The notes beneath the pieces were generated by a model. That model was not told the DNA's origin. It saw only the letters and a list, made by a program, of their open reading frames with translations, and did no database searches. Source: Puffinus mauretanicus (Eukaryota > Chordata > Aves > Procellariiformes > Procellariidae). Taken from it: a stretch of 64,000 nt of DNA. Location of the stretch: positions 1,116,001-1,180,000 of the forward strand of contig JAJKFH010000801.1 of NCBI GenBank assembly GCA_023333565.1. Reading direction: 5' to 3'. Made by a program: the position numbers and the translations under genes. Position 1 is the first letter of the stretch. Each line of letters begins with the position of its first letter. Below are positions 1-13,701 of the stretch, piece by piece.

Positions 1-3000
1 TCTGTTTTACTACCAGAAATGCTATGTCAAACATATATTAGTTCCAAAAAGAAAATCAATGGCTGACTGGACAATGCTCAGTAGATTTTTGTTCTGACCC
101 TGTGTCCAGATTTTATTGGTACTGAAAAAGCACTGTCCAGCACAGTGGGGCAATATTGTCACTATTTGTGGCAGTGCCAATAACATGTTATGGACAGCTG
201 ATGACAATTTGTAGGGCTCCTTTTACAGCTGTCCTGTAGTCTTCCTTGGAGGCCCCAGCAGGAGTGTGAACTAGAAAACCATGCTGAGAGCTGTTGGGCT
301 GACAAAGCTCAGGTATTTTTGCTATGAAGTTGTGTATCCACACCCTGGTGTGCTAGAAGGTTATGGTGAAAAGCCCTGAAACTAAAAAAGCTCTTTCCAG
401 TAGCACTATAGTTTTCCAGAGCCAGCAGGTTGCTTTTTTGTCATGATAGTTTTATATATGGATAACCTGAAAGAGGTATGGAGGTTGAATATTATTGGAG
501 CTGCCCACCAGTCAAGACTAAATTTGGAGATGAGGAGGAATCCAGCATATCTTAGAGCATCAGGTAATAGAAGGGGAGATATTTCTGGCTGGCTGATTTA
601 TTTGTCTATTTATTTCACCATCAATTTTGGAGTTAAAGTAAGTCCCTGGGAAAATGGGGTAGGCAACAAATGATCAGTGGTGAAATGTGTATGATAAATA
701 AATGTGCCCATGGCTCTACAGTTCATCTCAGGGGCAGCACCTCCAAAGCAGGCAGAGGAGAGTCAGCTGCTTGCGTTTGGGAAGAAATCTTTTTTAAAAA
801 GAACAAAAAGGAAAAAAAGCTTTTGGATATTTGAATGCTGGGTAGGTGGAAAAGGAGGACCACAGGAACTACCTACGGTGTTGGTAGCTTGTCTCCAGAC
901 TGGTCTCCTGCTGGAGCTCTCTGAATAGACCTGGACCTGACCCACCATTACACCTTGTTACTACCCCAGCCCTGCCCAGATGCTGTGGGATGGTGCCCTG
1001 TCAGTGACGGCTTGTGCTGTGTCACCCTCGGCTCCTGGCTCATTCTCCATTGTGGAACACCCTGCTTTTGCTGCTCCCTGGCACTCAGCCCGGTTGAAGT
1101 CAGTGGGCCATTTATAGATGTTTCAAGAACTGGCCCGTGTCTTGCCTGAAGCCATGGAGCAATATCAGAAGACATGAGAAGTCTTCATTGAATCACCTTT
1201 CTTTTGTGCTGCATCGATCCTCAGTAATTAATAAGATTTACAAACGTATGTCCATTACTTAATTGCTTCTGTATTCATAAAAATATCACAGCATTTTAGT
1301 TCCTTTTACATTTAGAGGCTAGAACTATGCAATCTGTGGGGCAACATGCAGATTTCCACTTTGTTACAATATAAACCTGGTAGATACAGACATGAAGGTC
1401 TTTGTTGTTTGCTCAGGCCTGAGAATTGACCACTGTAGACTACAGGCTATTTTAATAAAAACATATTTTTGATAGAGAAAATGGAGACAAGCAATGGAAA
1501 AGAATTTGGAAAATGAAAGAAAATCTTGAGGGTAGGATGATCATTTTCAAAAGACAGGCCATTTAAAAGGGTTTGGGAGTAGATGGGGAGAGAGAGAAGA
1601 GATGGGGACCTGGATCGAGAGCACGTTACACAGAAACGGTCAGGGGGTTGCGCAGCAATGCGTCCTCTCATACAGGACTTTTTCTGTAATGCGTATGAAA
1701 GGAGAAGAAACACCTCTGGCCATTTTACTTGTGCAGGAGCCTGGCTCTGATTTCAGTTCTCTAGGTATCGCAGAGCTAGCGTGTTAACTCAAGTGGTAGT
1801 CTTCCATTTTTATTTTTAAAAACAATAGCTATGGCATTAGAGTGAATCTGTGGGAGTTATAAAGGAAAGAAAATCATTTCTCTTACATTCCATCATCTCA
1901 GCTCACGTCTAATTTATTCACTTCATAGATGCATAAATTCACACAGAAGTCAGACTCAGCTGAAAACAGAGTAGATGGAGTATTTATTGCATAGGCAAGA
2001 GCAGCCTGAGGAACATCAGGCAAAAGAGAACACCAAAATACATATTCTGAACTCCGTCTCATAAGCACCTTTGATTTCAAATTCTCTTTCAGAGAGGGAA
2101 ATAGTATCAGAGCAACTGCTTTAACAGGCTTTATGTTACAGCTGATTGGGGAACAGTTTCATCTCTTGTACCAAAGACTGCCTACTTTTTATTTAATTAA
2201 AAAAAAAAAAAGGCAATGATTTTAGGAGGGAGTAAGGCGTAACAACTGTAATGGCCAATCTCGTGCAGCAATTTGGAGTGACATCAAATTGTTCCACTCT
2301 GACTTTGGCCCAGATTTGTAAGACCTGTTTTCAGTTCAGAATTTATTTTCTTTGCATTTTGTAAAAATACTGAACACTTGAATTTCAAGGAGCTAGCAAC
2401 CATTTGTGTGGAAGTGAATGGGAGACAGAAGAGAGAGTGAGTGGCTGCCTAAAGTTAGGATCTCGTCTACTTCTTACTACAGTAGCAGACGTATGAAGAT
2501 AATTTTTTTCCCTCAGTAAAGTCTTGGGAAAATAATGTCATTTTCTCCCTAAAAACGGCTTCCAAACTCTCCTCCTTAGCTCTTCAGGATATCTGCATGT
2601 GTCTTATAGCTCTTGGCCCTAAGGACTTTAGGGTCCAGCTCTTCTGGGTGGGAAGGACTGAGGAGAGGATGCCTCGTCCCAAAGCTGTAGGGTGGTTGCT
2701 GGATGTTGGTTTGCACGCAACCCAAGCACACGGGCAAGCTTTGGAGCACCATGGCTACTCAAAACCAGGACACTTGTGTGTCGGAGCCCAGGTGTATATG
2801 AGCCCAGGCCAACTTTGCAAGTCACAAACCCCAATCCCAATGGAGCTGAAGAGACACCAGAGCGAGGTGAGGGCTGAGCAGTAATTCTTATGATTTCAGC
2901 TTTAGACTCAACTACCTAAATTCCACTTACGTCCTGTTTTAGGCCTCCAAGTCTTCCACTGGCCCTCATTCCTTTTGCTCCATGTGTTTCCCTTGAAGAA

Positions 3001-4128
3001 CTACTGTGGTAATGTTTTCCTGACTCTGCCCATTCTGCTATGTGCTTGATTTCTGTGTCCTTTTACAGCATGGATTTGTTAAAATGTCCTGTTTACATTT
3101 TGAATTTGCCATTTATTCATCCTTGGAATCAGTGATTCTACTTCTATAATGGATTTTGTTTGACTTTATAAATGCTAATTGAGTTGGGTTCACTTTGCAA
3201 CATCTTGCAGATAGCTAGCACAGGAGTCAATAGCTTTTCTTATATAAAACATGCAACTGTTTGTTACAAAAGTCTTTTAAAGTGTATTTTTAGTTTAGTT
3301 TGTGAGAAATGGTAGCCTGATTTTTTTTCAACAGTCTGTACAATTGCGCTTGTAGTAACAGTTACTGGGGGCTTACAGGACTCAGCTTCTCTGGAAATTA
3401 GAGGCTTAATAAATACTTAATCAAATATTTTCAAACTAAACAATTTTGAGACGCAATTTGCAGGTTTTGATACATAAAAGTTTTCATGGCCAAAATTTCC
3501 TTTCCACAGAAACATTCACGTTTTCTTTTTGCTTGTGTATTTGGAGGGGGGGAAGGGAGAAGTTTTTGCTCTCTTGTAACCATGTTTTGGCTTTTCACGC
3601 CCTTGTTGTTTCTGGTTAAGACTCCTTGTGCAAGTCACATTGTGCATATCCAGGATGTGTATAATACACCTGGTAAAAAAACCAGTAGTTGAAAGCGAAT
3701 GTCATTTAACCAAGGATCCAGGCCTATAGAAAGAGTTAATGGTGTATGAACTCCCATGATGCAAAACAGCTGCATTTCAAAACCAAGTTACTTATGCAGA
3801 ATAATTTCTTCTTAAAAAATTTCAGCATGAAAATATATTTTTGTCTGTAAGAGAAGATTTTAATCAGCTCTACTTCAAAATGTTTTCTCTTGCTATATTC
3901 CAAATGCTGAACTTCATTGTTTCACTTGTACTGATGTTTAATAAATTGGTTTTGTTTTTCAGCCATGACAAGGCAAGATGAATTTTGTGGAAAAGGACTG
4001 TCTAATGGAGATGTGGTGTATAATTTGGATGATGAATTATTGGAAAGCCAGAGCAGCCTGTGCTGTGGTCATTTTATTGTTCAGTGCAGTAATGGAGTTA
4101 AGTTATATTTACATTTTCTAATTATATT

Positions 4129-4836
4129 TTGCTATGCAAAAAAATTATACGTAAATATCCTCTTGCCAAACCAACCGCTGAACTCTATTCCTCTCTCAGA
4201 AAAAAAAGAAAGAGAACAACTAAGACTGAAATAGAAAACAAAATAGATAATGAAAGCCCACTGAAATCACAAAGAGGCTCCGCAGTGCATTCCAGACAAG
4301 CATCCTGCTTTTCATCACAGCCATGGCCTTCGCTTGTCCACCAAGTCCTCAGCTCAAAGTCTCCTCCTGCCAACAGCCTTGGCCAGGATCCCTCGCTCAC
4401 TGCTGCTTTGGGAAACACAGCTTTAAAACCCCTTGATTTTGGGATCAGCCAGGGAATCTGCTTGCTAGAGGTGGTAGCACCCAAAAGGCTGTTTGAAATT
4501 GTGCTCCCCTGTGCCACATGCAAAGGAGCTATAATGGCAACACAGTGGTCAGATCACAGCATATGCCATCTTTTCCCCACAGACTCCAGGCACACAGTCT
4601 TTTGCTCTGAAAGGATGGCTCAAGCTTTGGTGCTCCTCCGTGCCACGTGGTCAGTCGGGAGCCGGATGAGCTGCCTGGGCTGTTACTCCTCTGGGGTAAT
4701 TACAGAGAGGAAGGGACAACGTTTTTTTCTCATATCTTTCTGTAGAATACCTCAGCAAGCTACTATCTCCATCACTGTATTGGAGCAAAACAGTATTGTT
4801 GTTATTTATTTATTCAAACATGCTGTATCTGCCTAA
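4129..4836 (+). other. Long unexplained + strand open frame, coding status doubtful
   Basis: This is a 235-codon frame without a stop, longer than most frames in this AT-rich neighbourhood, and its second half is richer in G and C than the flanks. The N-terminal part is basic (a run of Lys and Arg around residues 24-30). The rest is Ser-rich with scattered Cys, and I see no domain or motif I recognise. A pyrimidine tract ending in AG at 3961-3962 lies upstream and could act as a splice acceptor, but it would feed a different frame (ATG at 3965). It could be a chance frame, part of a non-coding RNA exon, or an old repeat. I do not claim a protein product. Confidence 0.15.
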
Positions 4837-7045
4837 GTTAACTGAGAGTCTACGGAGGTCCTGCTCACCTCCCCATAATAAGCACCAACAGCTCAATTTC
4901 CTAAAACCCATTACAATCTGTGGCTTTGGTTTATCTGTTTATATCTATGTGTGTTTGTAAGAGAAGGATGGCATAATCCTCATTCTTTTTGATGGAACTT
5001 CCAGAGCTTGTTCTTTGCTGCTTTCCAGGCATTTCTTGCAATGAACACCATTTTCCTTACTTAGCTGTTTCCCCACATTTAAATGACTGCGTCTGAATTA
5101 GACACAATAGGATGCATTGGAAAGCAAATTAAGAAGATGTATCAGTTTATGATTCCAAGTAAAATAGAGCTTATGACCATATCTTTTAAAGAAAATGAAG
5201 TTCGAGGCAGGTTTAAACTTTGGTTTTCCTACTCCAAAGCTGGCAACCTAACGTGATACCTAGAAAAAGTAATAATAACTTTCCTATAGTTCCTTTAGCT
5301 TCCACTAGGAAAAGTGCTCGCCCCATATTAGGCAGCACTGAGTCTTTAATTGAAGGCAAAATAATGATGTAAGTTATTGTTTGCATTCTAAATACCTTGA
5401 TTTACAGCTGAAACCTGACAAAAGCAATTAGATCTTCAACTATTCTTCCTAAATGTTTTAGGCATTCAGAAACAATTATTCCAGTGTAATATTTTGTATT
5501 ACTGGATAGAAGTCAGGGCCCTGTTTGCTCCAGCATTTTATAAACGTGATAAAAAGTAGGCCCTGCTCTAGAGAGTTCACACTTTCATAAACACAAATAA
5601 TGAAAGTTAGGTGATTGGCACAACAGATTAACCAAATCCTTGACTTTGGTGAATTCCATAACACCATCTTAACAACTGGTTCACACCAATAGACAATACA
5701 GATTACTAGTAGGCATGATATCCACTTCTTCAAAAGAACTTAGGTACCTAATCTCAAATAATTGACAATTTCAGTTTAACTTAATACATACACCTACGAA
5801 AAATAAATTGGTGTGTTACAATGCCTATGTTGCAAGATGTGGTCATTCACTGTAATGAAATTCCACTGAAAGTCCACTGAAAAGTAGAGCAAAAAAAATC
5901 TGCAGATGTGGTAGGAACATCATCCAACAGCAAGAAGCATTAGCGTTGCCCTCAAGGTGGAGAAGAACTCAAAGTGAATTGACAGGTATATATCAACCTC
6001 TCATCATAAAAAAAAAGGAGTAATGCAATTAAATGTAACTTATTTTGTTGAAATATTTTTGTCAGGCACAGGGTGTTCTGAGGTGATACAGATAATTAGC
6101 AGAGAAATTTAATCATCCGTATCACAATGAAAGAAAAAAAAAATGGCTCTTTAATCAAAATATAGACCCACCTGAGCTGAAATTAGAACGTTTCAGTATG
6201 TCTTCCAGGCTAGAAAGTCTAGTTAAAAATTAATTGAAGTTGGCAAGCATTAAATTATCCACCTAAAAGATCCTATACAATTTCATGAATTAAGTAGAAA
6301 TACATTGATATTCACAAAATAAGTTATCTGCAAGACTACTGCATTGAAATAATGAAACAGTGAAATAATATATACCAAAGGCAGAATGCCTTCGGAGCAA
6401 TATGCCATCACTAGGGCATGTATTAAAAAGAAGGTTCATTTGTGGGTCCAGATTTTCTACCTGGCTAAAGTAACGGTACTATTTTATACCAATAATGAAC
6501 TTGACTCATGGTGGTGTTGCATGTTGAAGGAAAGGTTATGGCTAGACCCTGGCTGTAGCTGTGGGATTTAATGGCAGGACTTCTGTTGATTTCAATGGGA
6601 TGAGCTTGCTTGGCTCTTAACACTTGGCATTTTCTTGGCAATATGTAAGATTCTTCTTGGTTCTAGGACTTGTGGTTTTGATATCTTTCCAACTTGGCTG
6701 GAATCACTGTCAGGAGTGAACACTTAAGTGAAGGGAACTTTGATGCTTTTTGCCTTCTCAACATAATTGTCATTAAAAAACCTAACTGTCAGAATGGTAT
6801 TGAAATTAAATTAAAATTGGTTTAGAGGATAAAATCTGTTGCATAACAAACTTTCAGATGTATAACACAAATCTGTCTATATTTTCAATTCAGTGTTAGT
6901 GAAAAAACTTAGCACATATGTTGCTTTTAGCATACTATGTTTTAGTTATGCTTTTGTGTATTTTTATGTGTTTTTTTTTTTAAAACTCTGAAGTACCCAC
7001 TTCTGCTGGGAGAAGCTGGGTAGCACAGGATACTCTTAATTTAGC

Positions 7046-7110
7046 AAAGACAATGTGATCCATTGGTTAGGCACTGGAATTGGTGCCATCCAGCTGGAAA
7101 TCCAAGGTAC
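7046..7110 (+). repeat. MIR/CORE-SINE-like fragment (head region)
   Basis: The text matches the pattern of the tRNA-derived head of ancient amniote MIR-type SINEs: 'gtgatccattggttaggc' followed by 'actgg' and, after an insertion-like gap, 'gctggaaatcc'. Only about 60 bases can be aligned by eye. The tail is not visible. The orientation is that of the recalled consensus. Confidence 0.4.
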
Positions 7111-9134
7111 ATTTAAGGATAAGGATGTTTGCTAGAAGGGAGTAATGAGGTGTATGTCATTTTTACTACAGGACTTGTAGTTTTTAAAGTATAAAAAATA
7201 CTAGCTCTGATTAACCAGAAGTGGTACCAGCCTGAAAACCAAGGTCTTGTGATGCTTCCTATTAGCTTTTTCCTGTTACTGCTAGTGAGTCTAATGATTC
7301 TGCCCAGATTTTCTTAGTATTCCCATATATTTAAATTTCATACGCCCAACCATCATGCAGAAATACTCTGAATGCTTTTCCTCCTACTCTGACTCCCGTA
7401 GCAACTTCAACAATTTCATTCATGGAAAAGTAATTATTTGAATTCTGTATATTTTTAGCTTTTATTAATGGGGTTTAGAAACTGGAAATGTGAAAAACCC
7501 AGAAGCTTTAAGGGGGAATCTATACTTCTAGTAGAAATCCTCCAGATTTTGCCCTACTGTTGTAGCCTGCAGCTGTCAAGGTTGCCTCACGCCCAGGCTG
7601 CACTGTGGAGTGTATCTGCTGCCGATCTTAGCAAGAAACCTCACATGCTCAATAGCGAAAGGGACTTATTTGAGTCCCAGAATTTGAAATATATTCTTGG
7701 AACTTCTACCTAACAAAGTAAAAATACAGCAATCCATTAGTGCTATGGATCTTAGTATGAGATCTCCCATCTGATCTGCTTTTAGGAGAGCACAGTGGAA
7801 GTTTCTGTCTAGGCTAGTTGAGGTGTCAGCGTAACAACATGAAGACAGTGCCCCATGTGAGCCTGTAAGCTCTTGGGTTTATCATGGACTACACGAAAAC
7901 AAGCTGGAGATCTCTGTACCAGTATTATGGTCTATTTGCTGCTGAATAATTCACTCATGGATAATGGGGAGTTGCCTTCATTCCAGGTAGCTGTCCAGAG
8001 GTGATGTGTCTCAAGCCAAAGCCCTGATGAATCTAACAAATTACCACGTTTTCTAAGAACTAAATGTCAAAGCACATATATGGGCATTTCAGTGTCTAAG
8101 TAGTGTCAGGAGAAAGCAGATGTGTGAGCTCCCCACTGTTTCTCCAGGATGGAGTTGGAACATGACAAATAAACTGCCCAATTATACCTTTGGGAAAATA
8201 CGTTCCTATTGGTGTAACAGGAACACATCGGTTAAGTCTTTTCTCAAAGGCAGCTTTGAGAAAAGTTTTCAGCTACGCCGTTGCAAATTCCCTGAGCCTG
8301 TAAAGTTGCTTAGTCCTGCGTCTCACTGGGAGGGATGAGAAGTGAATGGCCATGCTTGCAAAGAAATAAAGTGGAGAACATGGGGAAAGGAGGAGAATGT
8401 CACCATGCGGTGACAATGTTGGCAGTAACCCACAAAAATTCAAGGGTTAAAAAAAGAATAAAAAATTAATGGTCCAAAGACAAATCATTCTAAAATTCAG
8501 TAGTTTCTGTCATATTTCTTTTTTCCTCAGAATGTCTGAGTAAACATAATTTCCCTTTTTCAGACTCTTCTCTCCTGTTTGGGTTAACAAAGATGGCTTA
8601 AGTACCCTCATGCAGTAAGAGCTAGCAAATATTAACTTTTTAACAGCAGCTGCTCTGTCATTATTCTAATTTCTTGAAGAATTAGGGATGCTCAGAAGTA
8701 ATTTTTAAATTCATTTAACAGTGTATTTACTTTATCTGACTCTCTAATGTCTTCTTTTTACTAGAAGAAGCAATCACTGCAGTTGTAAATACATGGGCAA
8801 AGTTCTAGCATAGTACAAGTGAAGATTTTTCAGAACAGACATGTATAGACATGTAGCATGGCTTGAATAACAGAATTCTCAAAATTGGTCCACTTAGGAA
8901 GCAAAAAAGGTTGCTTGCTGTAACTCTTTTTTCTGTGTTGTACTACTAAATACCATTATGGAGTACATTTACTATTACTAAAGCTCTGTTCCTGACTTCC
9001 ATTAGGTTTGCACAATGTAACACTCAACTATTTTCATTTGGGATATCACCAATCCCATTCCTCTTGAATGTTATAAGTTAATAGCAAAGCAAGTACTACA
9101 GATGATCTCTCCTCAGCAATTATCTCCTTTTCTT

Positions 9135-9655
9135 GGCACTTGTTAGACCACATCTGTGGTCCAGTTTTGGGCCCTCAGTACAAGACTGATATAAATTGGA
9201 GCAAGTTCAGCAGAAAGCCACCAAGATGGTCAGGGGCTGGAATGCTTAGCCCTTGCAGAGAGGCTGGGGGAGGTGTACTTGTTCAGCCTGGAGAAGAGAT
9301 GGGTTTGGGGGCACCTGAGGGCAGCTTTCCAGTTTCTTGGGGAGGTTATCGAGAAGATGGAGCCAAACTCTTCACAGTGAGGTATGGCAGGAGGATGAGA
9401 GGCAGTGGGCATCAGTTGAAACAAGAGAAGTTCAGACTGAAAATAAGGAAAATCTTTTTCCCTGTGAGAACAGTTAACTATCAGAACAGGTTGCCTAGTG
9501 AGGCTGTGCGGTCCCCATCCCTGGAGGATTTCAAGACATGACTTGACAAAGCCCTCAGCAACCTGGTCTGACATCAGAGCTGACCCTGCTTGAGCAGGAT
9601 GTTGGGCTAGAGACCTCCTGAGGTCCTTCCAGCCTGAATGATCTTCTGATCTCAA
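9135..9655 (+). mobile_element. CR1 LINE, 3' end, sense orientation
   Basis: This is a 5'-truncated copy of the chicken-repeat-1 non-LTR retrotransposon in forward orientation. Recognisable consensus stretches occur in order: 'ctgtggtccagttttgggcc' early, 'agccaccaagatggtcaggggctgg' split by small changes, 'gagaggctggggg', a 'ttgttcagcctggagaag' block, the 'agttcagactgaaaataagg' block, 'ccctggaggatttcaagac', and the 3' hallmark 'ttgggctagagacctcctga' followed by 'ggtccttccagcct'. It covers the end of ORF2 and the 3'UTR. The perfect terminal octamer repeat of young CR1s is not clear, so this is an older copy. Open frames of 133 codons (+) and 141 codons (-) inside it are fragments of the repeat, not host genes. 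Confidence 0.92.
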
Positions 9656-9785
9656 GCATTTGGGTTGGGTTCCTCCTCAGTGTTTCTATTGAAAAGCACT
9701 AGGTTTCCTGCTTGCTTAACAGAAAATGCAAATCAGACTCCCCTAATGCTCAGTTCAACCTACTGGCCCAGTGAAGGGAAGAAGA

Positions 9786-9840
9786 CGTGGGTCTCATGGT
9801 GAAACACTGGGCTGTGGACCTGGGTCTGATGGGATGTAAG
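9786..9840 (+). repeat. MIR/CORE-SINE-like head fragment
   Basis: 'gtctcatggtgaaacactgg' followed by 'gctgtggacctgggtctgat' matches the 5' part of ancient MIR-type SINEs, where a box-A-like start is followed by 'actgg...cctgggttc'. It sits about 130 bases after the CR1 end. The rest of the SINE cannot be followed. Confidence 0.4.
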
Positions 9841-9841
9841 G

Positions 9842-11626
9842 GATGGGGAGAATTCAGGGGGAAGGTGTAATATGACTTGGCCTGATCTTAGAGAGCACAG
9901 TCTTGAAATTAGGCTAGAGAGAAGCCTGGCTGGAGAGAAGCCTTAGCACAGGCTTGTGGAATCAGGCTGACAGGAAGAAGATGGGATCCTCGCAAAAGGG
10001 TCTGACTGAGAAGAAAAAGCCATTTCTTATTTTGAATACACAAATCCTTTTATTGGGGAGAATAAAAGGTAACCTTAAATTAAGGAGAGAAGGTGAAATC
10101 CTGATACTCTTAGAACTGACTTTTTGTACAACAGCTGTTGTATTTGTCTGTGGTCTTACATCCTTAAAATATTTTTCTTTAAAAATACTGACTAACTAAG
10201 AGCCAGTGCTGTGCAGCCAGCTAATACTGTGTGAAATTAATTCTTTCCTTCTATTCAGAAGGACTGTTCCCAGGCTTGTTTGGCTAGTGAGGAGAGCCAG
10301 CATCAAATGCATTGAATGGGTTTTATTTGATAAAATAAATTCTCCCACTCTCTTATCATCATAGCTTTAAATAAAGTATTGTGAATAGGATGTAAGCATT
10401 GTAGCCTGTGTTCCCTTTCAGATAAAGAAAGTCAGGCTCAGAGTACTGAAACACACAAAGAATAGAGTATCTATAAGGCTTTTTTTTTTCCTCTATGTCT
10501 CATTCTGTGATGGATGTGAGAAAACCACATTTCCTCAAAATGGCCTATAAAAATGTTGGCGGATGAAGATGCCATGTTGGTTTTGTCATAGTACCTGAGA
10601 TATGGAGAATATCTCTAGATCAGATACAAACCGAAGACGGTCTGAGTTCCCAGGGTTTTCCTCCTGGTACGCACCTTGGATACAAATGGACTGATTGCAG
10701 AAAAACCCTCCTTATACAGGGGTTTCACTTAAGATCTTGCTGTTAAGATGCAGCTGAGTCTGGGCTGAACTTTCCCATGTTTATATCAAAAGTAACTCTA
10801 CTGACGAAGGAGGTGCACTGGGACTAAACCAATGAATGCAAAAGTAATGAATTTTGACAATTTTCCTCTGACAAAAAGCCTGACATGATGATGAAACATT
10901 TCCATGTTTTATTGAGGTTTCCTGGGCCAGATCTTTGGCCTTAAATACAGAATAACCACCAGCAAGCTTTTTAGCTACTTAAATCATACTACTTTCTTGG
11001 GTCCCAGGGTGATGGGCTATCCTTCCACGTCATTCAAAGAAAGTGAAAAAGTTTCCCTACAAAAATGTGGATGAAATTTCAGATCACCTTTCTGCATTCA
11101 GCATTTCACTTCCTAATCATAAAAAAGTTGATTCCTTGTTCGGTGAGAATAAATATTTGTTGCAGCTCTAGTGACTTTCCATTAAAATGACATGGAGAAC
11201 ATCCATCAAGAAGAAAAGCTCAACAGTTGTTTGAATACTAGATGAAAGAGAGTCCAGTGGGGTTAATGTACTCGAGGGAGTAGTCTGGTAACATCACTTG
11301 TAGCTGCCTTAAACTTCCCAGACCTGAAGGACTTTTTCATTGACCATTTGCAGTGGCATCACCTGGGGTGATCACAGCTTGGGGTACAAATCTGCAGCAT
11401 GACTTAGTCTCACAGTTCAATATCTGAGAGCAAGTCTTAACTGTTCCGTCAGCCAAACAAAAGCAGCTCAGACATGAAAAATACCAGCCAAAGTAACGAT
11501 CAGCAGAACCCAAAGTCTTTGGGAACGTGAGGGATGCAGTTTTGGAATTATCTTAGGAAGTGACACAACAGTCATTTCTTAAACAGATGTTTTAATCTGT
11601 AACTAAAAAGGTCACTCAGTTTGGAT
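9842..11626. other. Non-coding DNA between two CR1 copies
   Basis: I see no gene or strong motif here. A short local duplication of 'ggagagaagcct' lies near 9925-9945. Frames up to 81 codons (9954-10199) have no recognisable content. Confidence 0.5.
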
Positions 11627-11765
11627 TGGGTCATAGGATAATTTAGGCTGGAAGGGACCTCAGGAGGTCTCTAGCCCAACCTCCTGCTCAGAGCAGGGTG
11701 AGATGAGACCAAGTTGCTCAGGGCTTTATCCAAACAGCTCTTGAAAACCTCTGAGAGCGAACTCT
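11627..11765 (-). mobile_element. CR1 LINE, short 3' fragment, antisense
   Basis: On the + strand it begins with 'tcataggata', the reverse of the CR1 terminal octamer, followed by 'ggctggaagggacctcagga' and 'ggtctctagcccaacctcct', the hallmark end of CR1 read backwards. It then runs through 'gctcagagcaggg' and 'gctcttgaaaacctctgaga'. About 140 bp remain. The short length is typical of 5'-truncated CR1 insertions. Confidence 0.92.
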
Positions 11766-13239
11766 GGTCATAAAACTTTCAGAGAGAAAGTGTTTTCTCA
11801 AAGTGTCAAATGAGTCAAAAAAAAAGAGAACTAAAAGCTGTAAATCAAGAATTTCTCTCTCATAATGGGATTTTTTTGCCCCAACATCGCCAATGTCATC
11901 ATTTTGCACAGTGTTGCAAAACACTGACTTTTGTTTCCTATTTCTCATGAAATCTCTGGTTTATGATGATGGGAGCATAGTTCATGGCAGAAGTGGAAAC
12001 ATGGTAATGTACAAATGCTGGCCAAATGGACCCTGGTTGGTGTTTAATAATAAGAAAAACAACCCAACAACTGGATGTTTTCAAAGGTGAAACTAAGAAT
12101 TTTTCCAGTAGTCTCAACTTTAAACAAAGCTGTTTTAATCAAGGCAATTGCTACAGTTATGCCAATAGCACATAAATTAAATATTAAATAAAAATAAGCA
12201 GACAAACCCAGTAGCTGCATTATGACAAAGCTGAGGGAAAAATATCTAAAAAACCATTATTGCCAGAGTCCAATATACGGTAAGCAATTCTATTGGTGTA
12301 TAAAGTAATGCAGGAGGCAAATGGGACTACTAACTGTGAAGTAGATAACAAATATTTTGTGTTCATACATAATTAAAACACCTGAGGGTAAAATACTGAG
12401 ATGGAACAGGAACTGCCTGATAAAACATCAAAATTGAAGTAAAGAAAGCAAGAGACGAGAGTTTAAGGAACGTAATGAAGAACTTCCTGCCCAAGATGCA
12501 ACATGTATGAAGTGTAAGCAGTTCCCAACTAAAGACAAGGGAGAAAACAATCAAGACCTCTAAGTGAGAGGTGATTTTTGTAGAACAAAAGCTCCCACAG
12601 GTGATCCTCAGGGGCACCAGCATCATCTGCCATTGGCATTTCCCACAGGTGTCTTGCTTCCCCATTACTGTTGTTTTCAAGATACATGCTTAACATCTTA
12701 GGTGAGAAATTTTATATTTCAGTATCTTTCAACAGCTGGGTGGCTTAAGGAGAAATATAGTGTGAGCAACACTACGGGATTGCACATGTTGTGTCCTATT
12801 TCTAGTGAACAGCCATTGCCTATGAAATGAAGATGCTGCAACCTTGAGGACCAAAATGCAAGGTGCTCCAGATGGGCATAACAAAAGGACTCATGGAAGG
12901 GTCTGCAGTTCCCTCACTGAAAAAAAAGAGAGCGCTTCTGCTCTAGCCATTGGCTTAGTTAAACTTTGGATGACGAGAAGAGTTTTCTGCTTTTTCTTCT
13001 TGGTTTCCCTTCTCAGCTATTAAGCAAATCACTTCCTTTCTTCTCAGAGTTTCTTCTCTCCTTTTGAGTGGGCAACACCTGAAGCAGTCTTGTTCATGCC
13101 AAATGAAATCAATGGGCACCTAATTCTCCTGGAGATGACTGTAGTTACTTCTGGTGCATCAGGGAGAGACAAAAGAGACAGCTCTCTGGAAGAATTTTTT
13201 TTTCCTGTGTGCAGGCTGAGGTGTAAACCTTTGGGATGG
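11766..13239. other. AT-rich DNA flanking the CpG island
   Basis: I see no gene in this stretch. A 105-codon minus frame at 12363-12680 has no recognisable motif and reads like chance. GC content rises steadily from about 13.05 kb into the island. A short half-site of the ancient palindromic repeat core ('aaatgaaatcaatgggcacc') lies at 13101-13120. Confidence 0.5.
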
Positions 13240-13639
13240 GTGACAAAGCTGTGTCCCTGGAAAGCTGCTCCAAGGGCGAGGAGGGGCCACGTTCCCGCAA
13301 GGGCAGCAGGAGAGGAGGACCATCTCCCAGCAGCTGCTCCAGCCACCTGTGGGGCGGCTCACCCGGGGGACTGGAGCTCACAGCAGTAGAAGACCTCATT
13401 GGTCTAAAAGTGGGGGCACTGCTAGAAAGGAGCAAAAGGGCATGGCCGGGGTTCGGCTGCAGACCCACGCGGGCTATGCCCTGGCCTTTGCATTTCCCCG
13501 TGGTGGGACCGAACTCCGGCATCCACCTGCCCGTTCCTGCGGCGTGCGGAGGGCTCCACCCCGGATCCCAAATCCTGGCGTTGGGGTGGGTCCCTGGAAG
13601 CGCCCCCTCCCCAGGCAGCGCCCCCGCGCATCCTGCGGG

Positions 13640-13700
13640 CTGCGGGCGGGCGGGGGGCGGTGGACCCGGGGGGTTGCGGGCGGGCGGGCCGGGGCGCAGC
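13640..13700 (+). promoter_or_regulatory. GC-box cluster and G-quadruplex-prone tract
   Basis: Several G runs of three to six bases are separated by one to a few bases ('gcgggcgggcggggggcgg', then 'cccggggggttgcgggcggg'). They form overlapping Sp/KLF-type GC boxes, and the spacing could also allow an intramolecular G-quadruplex on the + strand. The tract lies about 760-820 bases upstream of the ATG and is probably core or proximal promoter sequence. Confidence 0.55.
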
Positions 13701-13701
13701 C

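Larger units (their letters stand above)
1..9134. other. Gene-poor AT-rich DNA upstream of the first CR1
   Basis: I see no supportable gene here. The stretch has many homopolymer A and T runs (for example near 2198-2210 and 6970-6981) and open frames of 60-95 codons that look like chance. The exceptions are one MIR-like fragment near 7046-7110 and one longer + frame at 4129-4836, both listed separately. Short matches to the core of the ancient palindromic repeat (around 1094-1110 and 6581-6600) are isolated half-sites. The stretch would be intergenic if the CpG island at 13.2 kb is the first promoter of its gene. Confidence 0.6.

Noticed and set aside
9140..9655. 133-codon + frame and 141-codon minus frame
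   Set aside because: Both are contained in the CR1 3' end.
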